Assembly (NCBI GenBank): GCA_019415335.1
Contig: DXKH01000135.1
Span: 209,164 to 273,163 of the forward strand
Reading direction: 5' to 3'
Length of the DNA stretch: 64,000 bases
Source of the DNA: Citrobacter sp.
GTDB lineage: Bacteria; Pseudomonadota; Gammaproteobacteria; Enterobacterales; Enterobacteriaceae
The position numbers and the translations under genes are program-made. The notes beneath the pieces were generated by a model that saw only the letters and a list, made by a program, of their open reading frames with translations, was not told the origin of the DNA and searched no databases. Shown piece after piece: positions 1 through 9,681 of the stretch (position 1 is the first letter of the stretch; every line of letters begins with the position of its first letter).

Positions 1-615
1 CGTAGCTTCTGGAAACGGACCCGCGCGTTCTGGACCATGGTCGGATTACGCATTGGTGAGAATGGCCCCTCCTACCTGGCTCAAGGGTTTATCATTGGCT
101 ATGTCGCCAAGGTGCTGATGGTGGATAAATCTGTGCCGACCGTGGCCGTGTTTATCGCATCCATTCTGGGATTCGCCATTATTCCTCTGGCGGGTTGGCT
201 TTCCGATCGATTCGGCCGACGGATCATCTATCGTTGGTTCTGCTTGTTACTGATCCTGTATGCTTTTCCGGCATTCATGCTGCTGGATTCTCGTGAGCCG
301 TGGATTGTTATCCCGACGATCATTACCGGGATGGGACTCGCATCACTGGGTATTTTTGGTGTTCAGGCTGCATGGGGCGTTGAGCTTTTCGGTGTCACGA
401 ATCGTTATACCAAAATGGCATTTGCAAAAGAGCTCGGTTCCATTATGTCTGGCGGAACGGCGCCACTTATCGCCTCTGCGCTGCTCTCGTTTTACGGACA
501 CTGGTGGCCAATCGCGCTCTATTTCGCTCTTATGGCCACAATTGGACTGGTGACCACTTTCTTTGCACCAGAGACCCGTGGGCGGGATCTCAACTTACCC
601 GAGGATGCAATTTGA
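1..615 (+). CDS. MFS metabolite:H+ symporter, C-terminal part (5' end outside window)
   Basis: The reading frame is open from the first base, so only about the last 204 residues are seen. They contain several hydrophobic helices, the MFS loop motif GWLSDRFGRR near residue 65 of the fragment, and the tail PETRGRDL that closes many metabolite:H+ symporter (MHS, ShiA/ProP/KgtP-like) proteins. The stretch GLRIGENGPSY also fits MHS members. The substrate cannot be read from this fragment. A LacI-type regulator starts 104 bp downstream and a nucleoside hydrolase follows it, so nucleoside or a related solute is a reasonable guess, but this is inference from context only. Confidence 0.85.
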   Translation, partial: RSFWKRTRAFWTMVGLRIGENGPSYLAQGFIIGYVAKVLMVDKSVPTVAVFIASILGFAIIPLAGWLSDRFGRRIIYRWFCLLLILYAFPAFMLLDSREPWIVIPTIITGMGLASLGIFGVQAAWGVELFGVTNRYTKMAFAKELGSIMSGGTAPLIASALLSFYGHWWPIALYFALMATIGLVTTFFAPETRGRDLNLPEDAI

Positions 616-719
616 GGCCAGAGAACGTGAGATGCGCGTGCTTTACCAAAGATTTTTGGGTCATAACGCCTTATGCTGTCTGGAAAAAATCACTCTGAAC
701 GCAATCAGGTAGGTGCCTC

Positions 720-1751
720 GTGACTCAATCACATTCGCAACGCGTAACACGTTCTGACGTGGCAAAAGAAGCGGGAACGTCCGTCGCTGTCGTTAGTTAC
801 GTTATTAATAATGGTCCGCGTCCCGTTGCCGAAGCGACCCGGCAACGTGTACTACAGGCCATTAAGAAAACCGGCTATCGACCCAATGGCATCGCGCGTG
901 CGCTGGCTTCAGGGAGTACACAAACTTATGGGCTTGTCGCACCGGACATCTCGAACCCGTTTATCGCCTCTATGGCTCATGCTCTGCAACACGAAGCATT
1001 TGCTGATGGCAAAGTGCTCCTGCTGGGTGATGCAGGCGACAGTAGCTGCCGTGAACGTGAACTGATTAATAATATGTTGCACCGCCAGGTTGACGGGCTG
1101 ATCTACACCAGTGTTGATCGCCATCCTTATATCAATTTGATTCAGGAGAGCGGCACTCCCTGCGTCATGCTCGATCGCGTGGATCCGGGACTTAACGTCA
1201 GCGTTATCCAGGTTGATGAACAACTGGCGGCGATGCAGGTAACACAACATCTTATTGATCACGGATACCGCGACATCGGCATCATCTGTGGCCCGCGTGA
1301 AATGCTGAATACTCAGGATCGTATCCGGGGCTGGCAGCAGGCGCTGGAAGCCTCATCGTTAATGGTCAACCCTTCATGGATTTTTTCGACCAACTATACC
1401 CGCGCCGGGGGTTACGAGGCGACAAAACGTATGTTGCAGCGCCAGCCACCGCGCGCGCTGTTTGCGACGAATGAACAGCAGGCACTGGGTTGTTTACGCG
1501 CTCTGGCGGAACAGGGGCTGCGCGTTCCTGAAGATGTTGCACTGGTCTGTTTTAACGCAACCCATGAATCGGCTTACAACGTCCCTTCGTTAACCGCCGT
1601 TCTGCAACCGGTCGATAAGATGGCCCGCGCGGCAATTGACATGCTGAAAAATTGGGATGGAGAGGTTCGCCGCGTTGAATTTGAATTTTATTTACGAACA
1701 GGAGAGTCGTGTGGCTGCCAGGGACATGAAGTACAACCCGAGACAACGTGA
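720..1751 (+). CDS. LacI/GalR-family transcriptional regulator
   Basis: 343 residues, the usual length of the family. Residues 8-30 form the LacI helix-turn-helix with hinge helix (VTRSDVAKEAGTSVAVVSYV), followed by a periplasmic-binding-protein-like effector domain; PDISNPF near residue 78 and the segment LFATNEQQALG near residue 243 are typical. The start is a GTG preceded by an AGGT-rich ribosome-binding sequence. The tail (CGCQ) is a common end in this family. The gene lies between a transporter and a nucleoside hydrolase on the same strand, with the hydrolase overlapping or abutting its end, so it probably controls both. The effector is unknown. Confidence 0.9.
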   Translation: MTQSHSQRVTRSDVAKEAGTSVAVVSYVINNGPRPVAEATRQRVLQAIKKTGYRPNGIARALASGSTQTYGLVAPDISNPFIASMAHALQHEAFADGKVLLLGDAGDSSCRERELINNMLHRQVDGLIYTSVDRHPYINLIQESGTPCVMLDRVDPGLNVSVIQVDEQLAAMQVTQHLIDHGYRDIGIICGPREMLNTQDRIRGWQQALEASSLMVNPSWIFSTNYTRAGGYEATKRMLQRQPPRALFATNEQQALGCLRALAEQGLRVPEDVALVCFNATHESAYNVPSLTAVLQPVDKMARAAIDMLKNWDGEVRRVEFEFYLRTGESCGCQGHEVQPETT

Positions 1752-2745
1752 AAATACATCGATGCGGATCATCATTGACTGCGATCCGGGCAATGGCATC
1801 CCCGGCGCGAATATCGATGATGGCCTGGCGCTGGCGCTGGCGATCGCCGCGCCGCAAATCACGCTGGAGATGATCACCACTGTTGCAGGAAATACACCGG
1901 CAGACGTGGGATATGCCGTCGCGAAAGATCTCATTGCGCAATTGGATATTCCGGTTGCGGTCTACCGCGGTGCCTCGCGTGCGCTCCGGGAAGATCCGCA
2001 ACCCTGGCGTGAAAAACTGGATCATGGTGTCGATCAGTTCGGCTTGCGGCAACTCTGGTCGGAGGTTCCTGCCCCGGCATTGTGCCAGAAGGTAAATCCT
2101 CATGCGCCTGAGGCCATGGGTGAACTCATCTGTAATAATCCAGGCGAGATCACGTTGGTTGCTACCGGTCCACTCACCAATGTAGCCATTGCCCTGCAGC
2201 TTTACCCTCAGATGGTTCACGCGGTCAAAAATATCGTTGTGATGGGCGGCGTATTCAATGTGCCGGGCTACCTGAAAGATACCAATTTTGGGCTGGATCC
2301 TGAGGCGGCTCATGCGGTGCTGACCAGCGGTGCCCCCATCACGCTGGTCCCGATGGACGTGACAACGAAAACTCAACTGCTTCACGCTGATTTGGATCGT
2401 CTGGCAAAAACAGAAAACGGGCTTAGCCGTTATTTGGTGCAAACCATTCGCCCGTGGATCACCTACTCCATGCAAACCCGCCATCTGCCCGGATGTTGGA
2501 TCCACGATGCGCTAACCGTTGCCTGGTTACTGGATCCTTCTCTGGCAACGATGGAGGAAGATTATCTGGATGTTTCTCTGGAAGGCATCACTCGCGGAAT
2601 GACCTGTCGCTATGGACGTGACACGTTGCGTCTCAATGTCGGGATCCCTGAGCCAAAAGGTGCGCGGGTAAACATTCTGCAGAGCATCGATAACCGGCGA
2701 CTTCTTTCGCTAATTGAGCACTATATCCATACCTACTGCGCATAG
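1711..2745 (+). CDS. Nucleoside hydrolase (IU-NH family) with an expanded N-terminal motif
   Basis: A member of the inosine-uridine nucleoside hydrolase family, which cleaves the N-glycosidic bond of ribonucleosides using a bound calcium ion. Seen are the N-terminal DCDPG...DD signature, VVMGGVFNVPG in the middle and HDALTVA near the end, all landmarks of the family. The usual DPG-x-DD spacing is enlarged by about seven residues (GNGIPGANIDD). The GTG at 1711 has an AGGAG six bases upstream and gives 344 residues, overlapping the LacI gene by 41 bp. The ATG at 1762 (327 residues) has no clear Shine-Dalgarno but begins exactly at the conserved domain and is the main alternative. Likely co-transcribed with the regulator. 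Confidence 0.85.
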   Translation: MAARDMKYNPRQRENTSMRIIIDCDPGNGIPGANIDDGLALALAIAAPQITLEMITTVAGNTPADVGYAVAKDLIAQLDIPVAVYRGASRALREDPQPWREKLDHGVDQFGLRQLWSEVPAPALCQKVNPHAPEAMGELICNNPGEITLVATGPLTNVAIALQLYPQMVHAVKNIVVMGGVFNVPGYLKDTNFGLDPEAAHAVLTSGAPITLVPMDVTTKTQLLHADLDRLAKTENGLSRYLVQTIRPWITYSMQTRHLPGCWIHDALTVAWLLDPSLATMEEDYLDVSLEGITRGMTCRYGRDTLRLNVGIPEPKGARVNILQSIDNRRLLSLIEHYIHTYCA

Positions 2746-2807
2746 CGTTACGGGTCGGAAAAGGAGACCTTCGTACGCTGTTCGAGGTGAGTTTTTACGG
2801 AGGAAAT

Positions 2808-3521
2808 ATGAATACGTTATCCTTCCTCTTATTCGGTGAAGGAGAATCTCTGTTAATTACCCTGGGCAAAATTAGCGTCGCTTTTATCCTCGGTGGGATC
2901 ATTGGTCTTGAAAGAGAATCGAAAGGAAAGCCTGTCGGATTTAAAACGTGCGTCATTATTTCCGTCGCCAGCTGCGTTCTGACTATCGTCTCTATTCAGT
3001 CAGCGGAGTATTACGCGGAAATCTCGATGAATATACGTAGCGATCCGATGCGTCTGGCCGCACAAATTATCAGCGGAGTAGGCTTTCTCGGTGCGGGGGT
3101 TATCCTTCATCGCCATGATGACGCCATCTCCGGGCTGACAACTGCAGCCATCGTTTGGGCTTCCGCAGGCGTGGGAATTACCAGTGGTGCCGGTTTTTAT
3201 ATGCATGCTCTGCTTGCCACGGGTTTGTTCCTGCTGGCCATAAAACTCAGCTATTTTGTGATCTTTTTACAAACCAAAAATCAATTGCCCGGTAAAGTAA
3301 AGATTCGCATTATTCTTGACGAAAAATCAGGGCTACAAACGCTGGTGGAAAGTATTAATCAGCAAAAAAACATTATTGAAGCTATCACCATCCGCGATGT
3401 CAAAAAGGGGAAAATTGAGGTTAACCTTAAAGTCGTGATTAGAAAAAAAATGACCTTACCGGAACTTTACAACAACCTTTCCACCCTCGAACATGTTTGC
3501 GCTATCGCACTGGAACACTAA
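2808..3521 (+). CDS. MgtC/SapB family membrane protein
   Basis: 237 residues starting at an ATG four bases after GGAGGA; an in-frame GTG at 2787 lacks such a site. The N-terminal 155 residues hold about five membrane segments with family motifs GGIIGLERE, SGVGFLGAGVI and TTAAIVWASAGVGI. The C-terminal 80 residues are soluble and look like the ACT-like domain of full-length MgtC. In Salmonella and Mycobacterium, MgtC supports growth in low magnesium and in macrophages; whether this copy does so is unknown. It lies 62 bp after the nucleoside hydrolase and ahead of the copA promoter. No magnesium leader of the mgtC type fits in the short upstream gap. Confidence 0.85.
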   Translation: MNTLSFLLFGEGESLLITLGKISVAFILGGIIGLERESKGKPVGFKTCVIISVASCVLTIVSIQSAEYYAEISMNIRSDPMRLAAQIISGVGFLGAGVILHRHDDAISGLTTAAIVWASAGVGITSGAGFYMHALLATGLFLLAIKLSYFVIFLQTKNQLPGKVKIRIILDEKSGLQTLVESINQQKNIIEAITIRDVKKGKIEVNLKVVIRKKMTLPELYNNLSTLEHVCAIALEH

Positions 3522-3545
3522 AAATTCAGGGAGAAAATAAATCCC

Positions 3546-3576
3546 TTGACCTTCCCCTTGCGGGAAGGTTTAACCT
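3546..3576 (+). promoter_or_regulatory. copA promoter with CueR operator
   Basis: A TTGACC -35 box and a TAACCT -10 box are separated by 19 bp, the overlong spacer typical of MerR-family activated promoters. The spacer region carries a dyad with arms ACCTTCC and GGAAGGT (3549-3569), which matches the known E. coli CueR site upstream of copA. Copper(I)- or silver-bound CueR would twist this DNA to activate copA. cueR itself is not in the window. Confidence 0.88.
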
Positions 3577-3617
3577 TTATCACAGTCAGTTAATCCCTGT
3601 AATAAAGGAGTGTAGTG

Positions 3618-6119
3618 ATGTCTCAAACTATCGACCTGACCCTGGACGGCCTGTCCTGCGGTCACTGCGTCAAACGCGTAAAAGAGAGTCTTGAACAACG
3701 CCCGGATGTTGAACAGGCTGAGGTTACCGTGACCGAAGCGCACGTCACCGGTACCGCCAGCGCCGAAGCGCTTATCGACACCATCAAGCAAGCTGGTTAT
3801 GGCGCAGAGTTAAGCCACCCAAAGGCTAAACCGCTGACGGAGTCATCAATCCCGTCGGAAGCGCTGGCAGCGGTCCCTCCTGAGCTTCCGGCAGCGACGG
3901 CTGAAGATGAGAGTCAACAGTTGCTGTTAAGCGGCATGAGCTGCGCCAGTTGTGTTTCCCGGGTACAACATGCGCTGCAAAGCGTTCCCGGGGTCACACA
4001 GGCACGGGTAAACCTCGCGGAACGTACTGCGCTGGTAATGGGCAGTGCGTCCGCCGCTGATTTAGTCCAGGCGGTGGAAAAAGCCGGTTATGGCGCGGAG
4101 GCGATTGAAGACGATCTCAAACGCCGTGAGCGCCAGCAGGAAACCGCCGTCGCGACAATGAAACGCTTCCGCTGGCAGGCGATTGTCGCCCTGCTGGTAG
4201 GTGTGCCGGTGATGGTCTGGGGGATGGTGGGCGATAACATGATGGTGACCGCCGACAACCGCAGTCTGTGGCTGGCGATCGGCCTGGCAACGCTCGCCGT
4301 GATGGTCTTTGCGGGCGGCCATTTTTATCGCAGCGCGTGGAAGAGCCTGATGAACGGCACTGCCACGATGGACACCCTGGTGGCGCTGGGCACCGGCGTG
4401 GCCTGGTTGTATTCCATGAGCGTCAACCTGTGGCCGCAGTGGTTCCCGATGGAAGCTCGTCATCTTTATTATGAAGCCAGCGCGATGATCATTGGTCTGA
4501 TTAACCTCGGACACATGCTGGAAGCCCGCGCGCGTCAGCGCTCGTCTAAGGCGCTGGAAAAATTACTCGATCTCACGCCGCCAACGGCGCGGGTAGTTTC
4601 CGAAGAAGGTGAAAAGAGCGTACCGCTGGCAGAGGTTCAGCCGGGGATGCTGTTGCGTCTGACCACCGGCGACCGCGTACCGGTTGACGGTGAAATCACC
4701 CAGGGCGAAGCCTGGCTGGATGAGGCGATGCTCACCGGCGAACCTATCCCACAACAAAAAGGGGAAGGCGACAGTGTGCATGCCGGTACCGTTGTGCAGG
4801 ATGGCAGCGTGTTGTTCCGCGCCAGTGCGGTAGGTAGCCATACCACCCTGTCACGCATTATCCGCATGGTGCGCCAGGCGCAGAGCAGTAAACCGGAGAT
4901 CGGTCAGATGGCCGATAAGATTTCCGCCGTGTTTGTCCCGGTCGTGGTGCTGATTGCGTTGGTGAGCGCGGGTATCTGGTACGTCTTTGGCCCGGCCCCA
5001 CAAATTGTCTATACCCTGGTGATTGCCACGACGGTACTGATCATCGCCTGTCCGTGCGCGCTGGGTCTGGCGACGCCGATGTCGATTATTTCCGGTGTAG
5101 GCCGTGCGGCTGAGTTTGGCGTACTGGTACGTGATGCCGATGCGCTGCAGCGCGCCAGCACTCTGGATACCGTGGTCTTCGATAAAACCGGGACGCTGAC
5201 CGAAGGCAAACCCCAGGTCGTTGCGATTAAAACCGTTGGCAGCACTGACGAAGCGCAGGCGCTGCGACTGGCGGCAGCGCTTGAGCAGGGCTCCAGCCAC
5301 CCGCTGGCACGGGCGATTCTCGACAAAGCGGGTGACGGCGCACTGCCGCAGGTCAATGGTTTCCGCACTCTGCGTGGATTAGGCGTTAGCGGCGAAGCGG
5401 AAGGTCATACGCTGTTGCTGGGCAACCAGGCGCTACTGAATGAGCAGCAGGTGGACACCCGCGAACTGGAAGCCGAAATATCTACCCAGGCTTCCCAGGG
5501 CGCCACGCCGGTATTGCTGGCGATTGATGGCAACGCGGCGGCGCTGCTGGCCGTGCGCGATCCGCTGCGTAGCGACAGCGTGGCCGCCCTTCAGCGACTG
5601 CACCGCGCCGGTTATCGTCTGGTGATGTTAACCGGCGATAACCCGACGACGGCCAACGCCATCGCCAAAGAGGCAGGAATTGATGAGGTGATTGCCGGCG
5701 TTCTGCCGGACGGTAAAGCGGATGCCATTAAACGTCTGCAAAGCAAGGGGCGTCAGGTGGCGATGGTCGGTGACGGCATCAATGATGCACCGGCACTGGC
5801 GCAAGCCGATGTTGGGATTGCAATGGGCGGCGGCAGCGACGTGGCGATTGAAACTGCCGCGATCACGCTGATGCGCCACAGCCTGATGGGCGTGGCAGAT
5901 GCGCTGTCCATCTCCCGTGCCACACTGCGTAATATGAAGCAGAACCTGCTTGGCGCATTCATCTACAACAGCATCGGGATCCCGGTGGCCGCTGGTATCC
6001 TGTGGCCGTTCACCGGCACGCTGCTCAACCCGGTGGTTGCCGGTGCAGCGATGGCGCTTTCATCCATTACCGTGGTGAGCAACGCGAACCGACTGCTGCG
6101 CTTTAAACCGAAAGAGTAA
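3618..6119 (+). CDS. copA: Copper-exporting P1B-type ATPase CopA
   Basis: 833 residues, within one of E. coli CopA and very similar throughout. It pumps Cu(I) from cytoplasm to periplasm. Two N-terminal heavy-metal-binding domains carry CxxC motifs (CGHC at 14-17, CASC near 110). The membrane metal site CPC lies in the segment IIACPCALG, the phosphorylation site is DKTGT, and the ATP-domain motifs SSHPLA, MLTGDN and GDGINDAP are all present. The ATG at 3618 has AAGGAG seven bases upstream; a GTG one codon earlier was not chosen. Transcription is expected from the CueR-type promoter. The glsA-ybaT-cueR genes found beside copA in K-12 are replaced by the MgtC-containing accessory block, and ybaQ is missing downstream. 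Confidence 0.97.
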   Translation: MSQTIDLTLDGLSCGHCVKRVKESLEQRPDVEQAEVTVTEAHVTGTASAEALIDTIKQAGYGAELSHPKAKPLTESSIPSEALAAVPPELPAATAEDESQQLLLSGMSCASCVSRVQHALQSVPGVTQARVNLAERTALVMGSASAADLVQAVEKAGYGAEAIEDDLKRRERQQETAVATMKRFRWQAIVALLVGVPVMVWGMVGDNMMVTADNRSLWLAIGLATLAVMVFAGGHFYRSAWKSLMNGTATMDTLVALGTGVAWLYSMSVNLWPQWFPMEARHLYYEASAMIIGLINLGHMLEARARQRSSKALEKLLDLTPPTARVVSEEGEKSVPLAEVQPGMLLRLTTGDRVPVDGEITQGEAWLDEAMLTGEPIPQQKGEGDSVHAGTVVQDGSVLFRASAVGSHTTLSRIIRMVRQAQSSKPEIGQMADKISAVFVPVVVLIALVSAGIWYVFGPAPQIVYTLVIATTVLIIACPCALGLATPMSIISGVGRAAEFGVLVRDADALQRASTLDTVVFDKTGTLTEGKPQVVAIKTVGSTDEAQALRLAAALEQGSSHPLARAILDKAGDGALPQVNGFRTLRGLGVSGEAEGHTLLLGNQALLNEQQVDTRELEAEISTQASQGATPVLLAIDGNAAALLAVRDPLRSDSVAALQRLHRAGYRLVMLTGDNPTTANAIAKEAGIDEVIAGVLPDGKADAIKRLQSKGRQVAMVGDGINDAPALAQADVGIAMGGGSDVAIETAAITLMRHSLMGVADALSISRATLRNMKQNLLGAFIYNSIGIPVAAGILWPFTGTLLNPVVAGAAMALSSITVVSNANRLLRFKPKE

Positions 6120-6120
6120 G

Positions 6121-6216
6121 CGATGCCGGATGGCGCTGACGCTTATCCGGCCTCCTGCGTTAATGTGAAAGGACAAGGCCGGATGAGGCGCTTTAGCGCC
6201 ACCATCCGGCAATTCA
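6121..6216. repeat. REP/BIME element between copA and ybaP
   Basis: Two oppositely oriented palindromic units of the REP type: GCCGGATGGCGCTGACGC followed later by the mirrored GCCACCATCCGGC. Such blocks fold into hairpins, often lie between genes and can stabilise upstream mRNA or bind gyrase/IHF. Confidence 0.85.
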
Positions 6217-6272
6217 CACATTGCACACCCCTGGGCCACGCGTTAGCATAGTCGTCTACTTAGGGAGGTCGC

Positions 6273-7067
6273 ATGGATCTGTTTTACCGGGTAAAAACGT
6301 TTTTCGCTGGGTTAGCTGGCAATCGCTATACCTGGCCCGCCATTGACGTTTCGTTGCCCGGCAACCGCCACTTCCATCTGATTGGTAGTATTCATATGGG
6401 CAGCCGCGACATGTCCCCCCTGCCTGCCAGACTGCTCAAAAAGCTTAACAACGCTGATGCGTTAATTGTTGAAGCCGACGTCTCCGGCGATGACAGCCCC
6501 TTTGCCAACTTACCCGAATTTGCCGCGCTGGAAGAACGCATCAGTGAAGAGCAGTTGCGCAATCTGCATAACGCGACCGATGAACTGGGGATCTCCCCGG
6601 CCCTGTTTTCCACGCAACCGCTGTGGCAAATCGCGATGGTGCTACAGGCCACTCAGGCGCAGCAGTTGGGATTACGCCCGGAATACGGCATTGATTATCA
6701 ACTATTGCAGGCCGCGAAAAAGGCAGAAAAACCAGTGATTGAGCTGGAAGGTGCTGACAGTCAGATTGCGCTGTTGTGTGAACTGCCGGATAACGGGCTG
6801 GCGCTGCTGGATGATACGTTGACGCACTGGCACACCAACGCCCGACTACTGCAACAGATGATGAGCTGGTGGCTGAAAGCGCCGCCGCAGGACAATCACC
6901 TGACGCTTCCGAACACCTTCAGTCAGTCGTTGTACGATGTGCTGATGCATCAGCGCAATATTGCCTGGCGGGATCGCTTGTCGGCACTGCCTGCGGGTCG
7001 CTATGTGGTGGCCGTCGGTGCGCTGCACTTGTATGGAGAAGGGAATCTGCCGGAACTGATGCGATAA
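6273..7067 (+). CDS. ybaP: TraB/GumN family protein YbaP
   Basis: 264 residues, the same length as E. coli YbaP. The family (TraB/TIKI-like) has two GxxH motifs, here GSIH at 38-41 and GALH near residue 250, plus conserved acidic residues such as EADVSGD; related eukaryotic TIKI proteins are metalloproteases, but the bacterial function is not settled. No classical cleavable signal is evident; the N-terminus has a weakly hydrophobic stretch. GGGAGG lies just upstream of the ATG. In K-12 ybaQ separates this gene from copA; here only a REP element does. Confidence 0.92.
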   Translation: MDLFYRVKTFFAGLAGNRYTWPAIDVSLPGNRHFHLIGSIHMGSRDMSPLPARLLKKLNNADALIVEADVSGDDSPFANLPEFAALEERISEEQLRNLHNATDELGISPALFSTQPLWQIAMVLQATQAQQLGLRPEYGIDYQLLQAAKKAEKPVIELEGADSQIALLCELPDNGLALLDDTLTHWHTNARLLQQMMSWWLKAPPQDNHLTLPNTFSQSLYDVLMHQRNIAWRDRLSALPAGRYVVAVGALHLYGEGNLPELMR

Positions 7068-7074
7068 AAAAAGT

Positions 7075-7094
7075 GGCCAATATTTCTATTGGCC
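7075..7094. terminator. Hairpin after ybaP
   Basis: Perfect 8-bp stem GGCCAATA/TATTGGCC with loop TTTC, eight bases after the ybaP stop. On the plus strand no T-run follows, while on the minus strand the stem is followed closely by a T-run (the A-run 7066-7072). It is either a U-poor terminator for ybaP or a terminator of antisense transcripts. Confidence 0.45.
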
Positions 7095-7254
7095 CGTCAA
7101 AGAGGAATTTCATCATTATTATTATGCCGCCGCTTAATGCGACGGTGTATGTCGATTGTCGCTCAAACTCTGCATCCTGCCAACATAATTGCGCAAGATG
7201 GTACTATATTTCGGACAGTCGTCAGAGATACGCTTGACTTGTCATTTGGTTTAG

Positions 7255-7749
<495 letters not shown>

Positions 7750-7759
7750 ATACGTATTT

Positions 7760-7867
7760 GTGCCGGATGGCGACGCACGCGTCTTATCCGGCCTACCTCT
7801 TATCAGGCCTGGAAACCGCGCTGACCGGCAGGCCGGATAAGATGCCAGCACCACCATCCGGCACCCC
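7760..7867. repeat. REP/BIME block between ybaK and ushA
   Basis: Contains GTGCCGGATGGCGACGC, CTTATCCGGCCTAC, GCAGGCCGGATAAG and CCACCATCCGGCAC, that is, several inverted REP units. It sits between convergent ybaK and ushA, a usual place for such elements. Confidence 0.85.
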
Positions 7868-7873
7868 ACTCTG

Positions 7874-9526
7874 TCACTGCCAGCTGACTTCTCCCTTCGG
7901 TTCATACGTACTGACATCCAGCGGTGAGTTTTTCTGAATGTATTCCTTCAGCACTTCCGCATCAATAAACCCGGTGTTGACGTACCCCGGTTTGTTATCA
8001 ATCCGCGGATAGCCATCGCCGCCGGTCGCATTAAAACTGAGCGTCGCCATACGGTAGGTTTTCGCCGGGTCAACCGGCTCGCCGTTGATTTTCAGATCGT
8101 TGAGCTTGCCCTCTTTTGCCACAAAACTGACGTTGGCAAACTGCGGGTAGGCGCCGGAGTCCGGCTTCATTTGCGCCACGGCCGTCAGATAGTCCGTCAC
8201 ATCCTTACCGTTCATATCGGCATACACGACAACGTTGCCGAATGGCTGCACTTTCAGCACACTTTTATAGGTGATATCCCCGCCTTCGATCGAGTCACGA
8301 ATGCCGCCGCCGCTCATGACACCGAAATCTGCACCGGTGCGCGCCATTTGCGCAGCCAGAATCAGATGTCCCATGTTGGTCTGTACAAAACGAACCTTGC
8401 TGCGGTCGCCTTCCAGACGGTCATTCACCGCACCGATTTTCACATCCAGTTGCGCTTTTCCTTTATTCTGGAACGGTGACAGCAGCGAGAGCATCTGCGC
8501 ATTCTCAGCGATTTCCGGGGTGTAAAGTACGTGCTCACTTTTCCCGTCTTCCCAGGTCACTTTTTTCTTCAGGTTCACCGGAATCAGCTGATAGTTGACC
8601 ATTTTCATCTCGCCGTTACGGAACTCAAAGTCCGCGCGACCGACGTATTTTCCCCACTCATGGGCCTGCACAATCCAGATCCCGTTTTGTTTGTCCGGCG
8701 CGCACGGCGTACCGGGAACGTAATCCACCTGTTTTTTATTTTCCGCCGCCATGCACACCGGGTCCTGTGAGTGACCACCCACAATCATCGCCAGCGCGCC
8801 CTCTGGCAGACTGTGTGCCATTTCGACATCGCCCGGCGCATTCGAACCATGGTTACCGTTGTCATAGTGCCCCATATGAGTGGTCGCAATAATGACGTCA
8901 GGCTTTTCATTCATCTGCAACTCCTGAATCACCACCTTTGCCTCTTCCGCTGGCTTGCGAAATTCGATATCGGTGAAGAATTCAGGGTTGCCGATTTTCG
9001 CCGTGTCGTCGGTGGTCAAACCGATCACCGCGATTTTCAGGTCCTGACGCGTAAAGATGGCCCAGGGTTTAAACAGGCGCTCGCCGGTACTTTTCTGGTA
9101 GATATTGGCGGAGAGAAACGGGAACCTCGCCCACTTCTCCTGCTGGCGCAGGACGGTGAGCGGATTATCAAATTCATGATTGCCGACAGCCATCGCGTCA
9201 TAACCAATCAGGTTCATCCCGCGAAAGTCGGGCTCAGCATCCTGTAGATCCGATTCGGGAACGCCAGTGTTGATGTCACCACCGGACAGCAGCAGGACGC
9301 TGCCCCCTTCGGCAGCCACCTCGCGACGAATCCCGTCGACCAGCGTTTTTTGAGCCGACAGACCGTATTCACCATATTCACTGCGCCAGAAATGGCCATG
9401 ATGATCGTTGGTATGCAGAATGGTGATTTTATAGGTTTTGTCTTTTTCAAAAGCCTGAGCAGGCTGACTTGCCAGCGCGAATGTGGCGAACAGTGCCAAC
9501 GCCACACCCCGTTTCAATAATTTCAT
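7874..9526 (-). CDS. ushA: Periplasmic UDP-sugar hydrolase / 5'-nucleotidase UshA
   Basis: 550 residues, equal to E. coli UshA. Residues 1-25 (MKLLKRGVALALFATFALAS..AQA) are a signal peptide. The metallophosphoesterase domain shows HTNDHHGHF at 38-46, GNHEFDN near 115 and GGHS, ligands of the dinuclear metal site; the C-terminal 5'-nucleotidase substrate domain includes the FNATGGDGYP loop. The enzyme degrades external nucleotides and UDP-sugars to nucleosides and phosphate for uptake. The open frame extends 30 codons upstream, but the signal peptide fixes the start at 9526. It is transcribed divergently from fsr. Confidence 0.96.
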   Translation of the reverse strand: MKLLKRGVALALFATFALASQPAQAFEKDKTYKITILHTNDHHGHFWRSEYGEYGLSAQKTLVDGIRREVAAEGGSVLLLSGGDINTGVPESDLQDAEPDFRGMNLIGYDAMAVGNHEFDNPLTVLRQQEKWARFPFLSANIYQKSTGERLFKPWAIFTRQDLKIAVIGLTTDDTAKIGNPEFFTDIEFRKPAEEAKVVIQELQMNEKPDVIIATTHMGHYDNGNHGSNAPGDVEMAHSLPEGALAMIVGGHSQDPVCMAAENKKQVDYVPGTPCAPDKQNGIWIVQAHEWGKYVGRADFEFRNGEMKMVNYQLIPVNLKKKVTWEDGKSEHVLYTPEIAENAQMLSLLSPFQNKGKAQLDVKIGAVNDRLEGDRSKVRFVQTNMGHLILAAQMARTGADFGVMSGGGIRDSIEGGDITYKSVLKVQPFGNVVVYADMNGKDVTDYLTAVAQMKPDSGAYPQFANVSFVAKEGKLNDLKINGEPVDPAKTYRMATLSFNATGGDGYPRIDNKPGYVNTGFIDAEVLKEYIQKNSPLDVSTYEPKGEVSWQ

Positions 9527-9681
9527 CTCTATCTCCCTGACTCCATTGCAACCGCAGAAATTACAATTATCTGAAATAATAGTCGAATAAGTTTTCAGAA
9601 TTGAGACTTCCTTCAAACCTCGTCCGCAGGTATGTTAGTCAGGTAATAATCACAATGACGATATTCCCCTATGCGCAACCG

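Noticed and set aside
1552..2505. 317-codon minus-strand frame across the LacI and nucleoside hydrolase genes
   Set aside because: It overlaps two well-supported genes, lacks domains and shows shadow composition.
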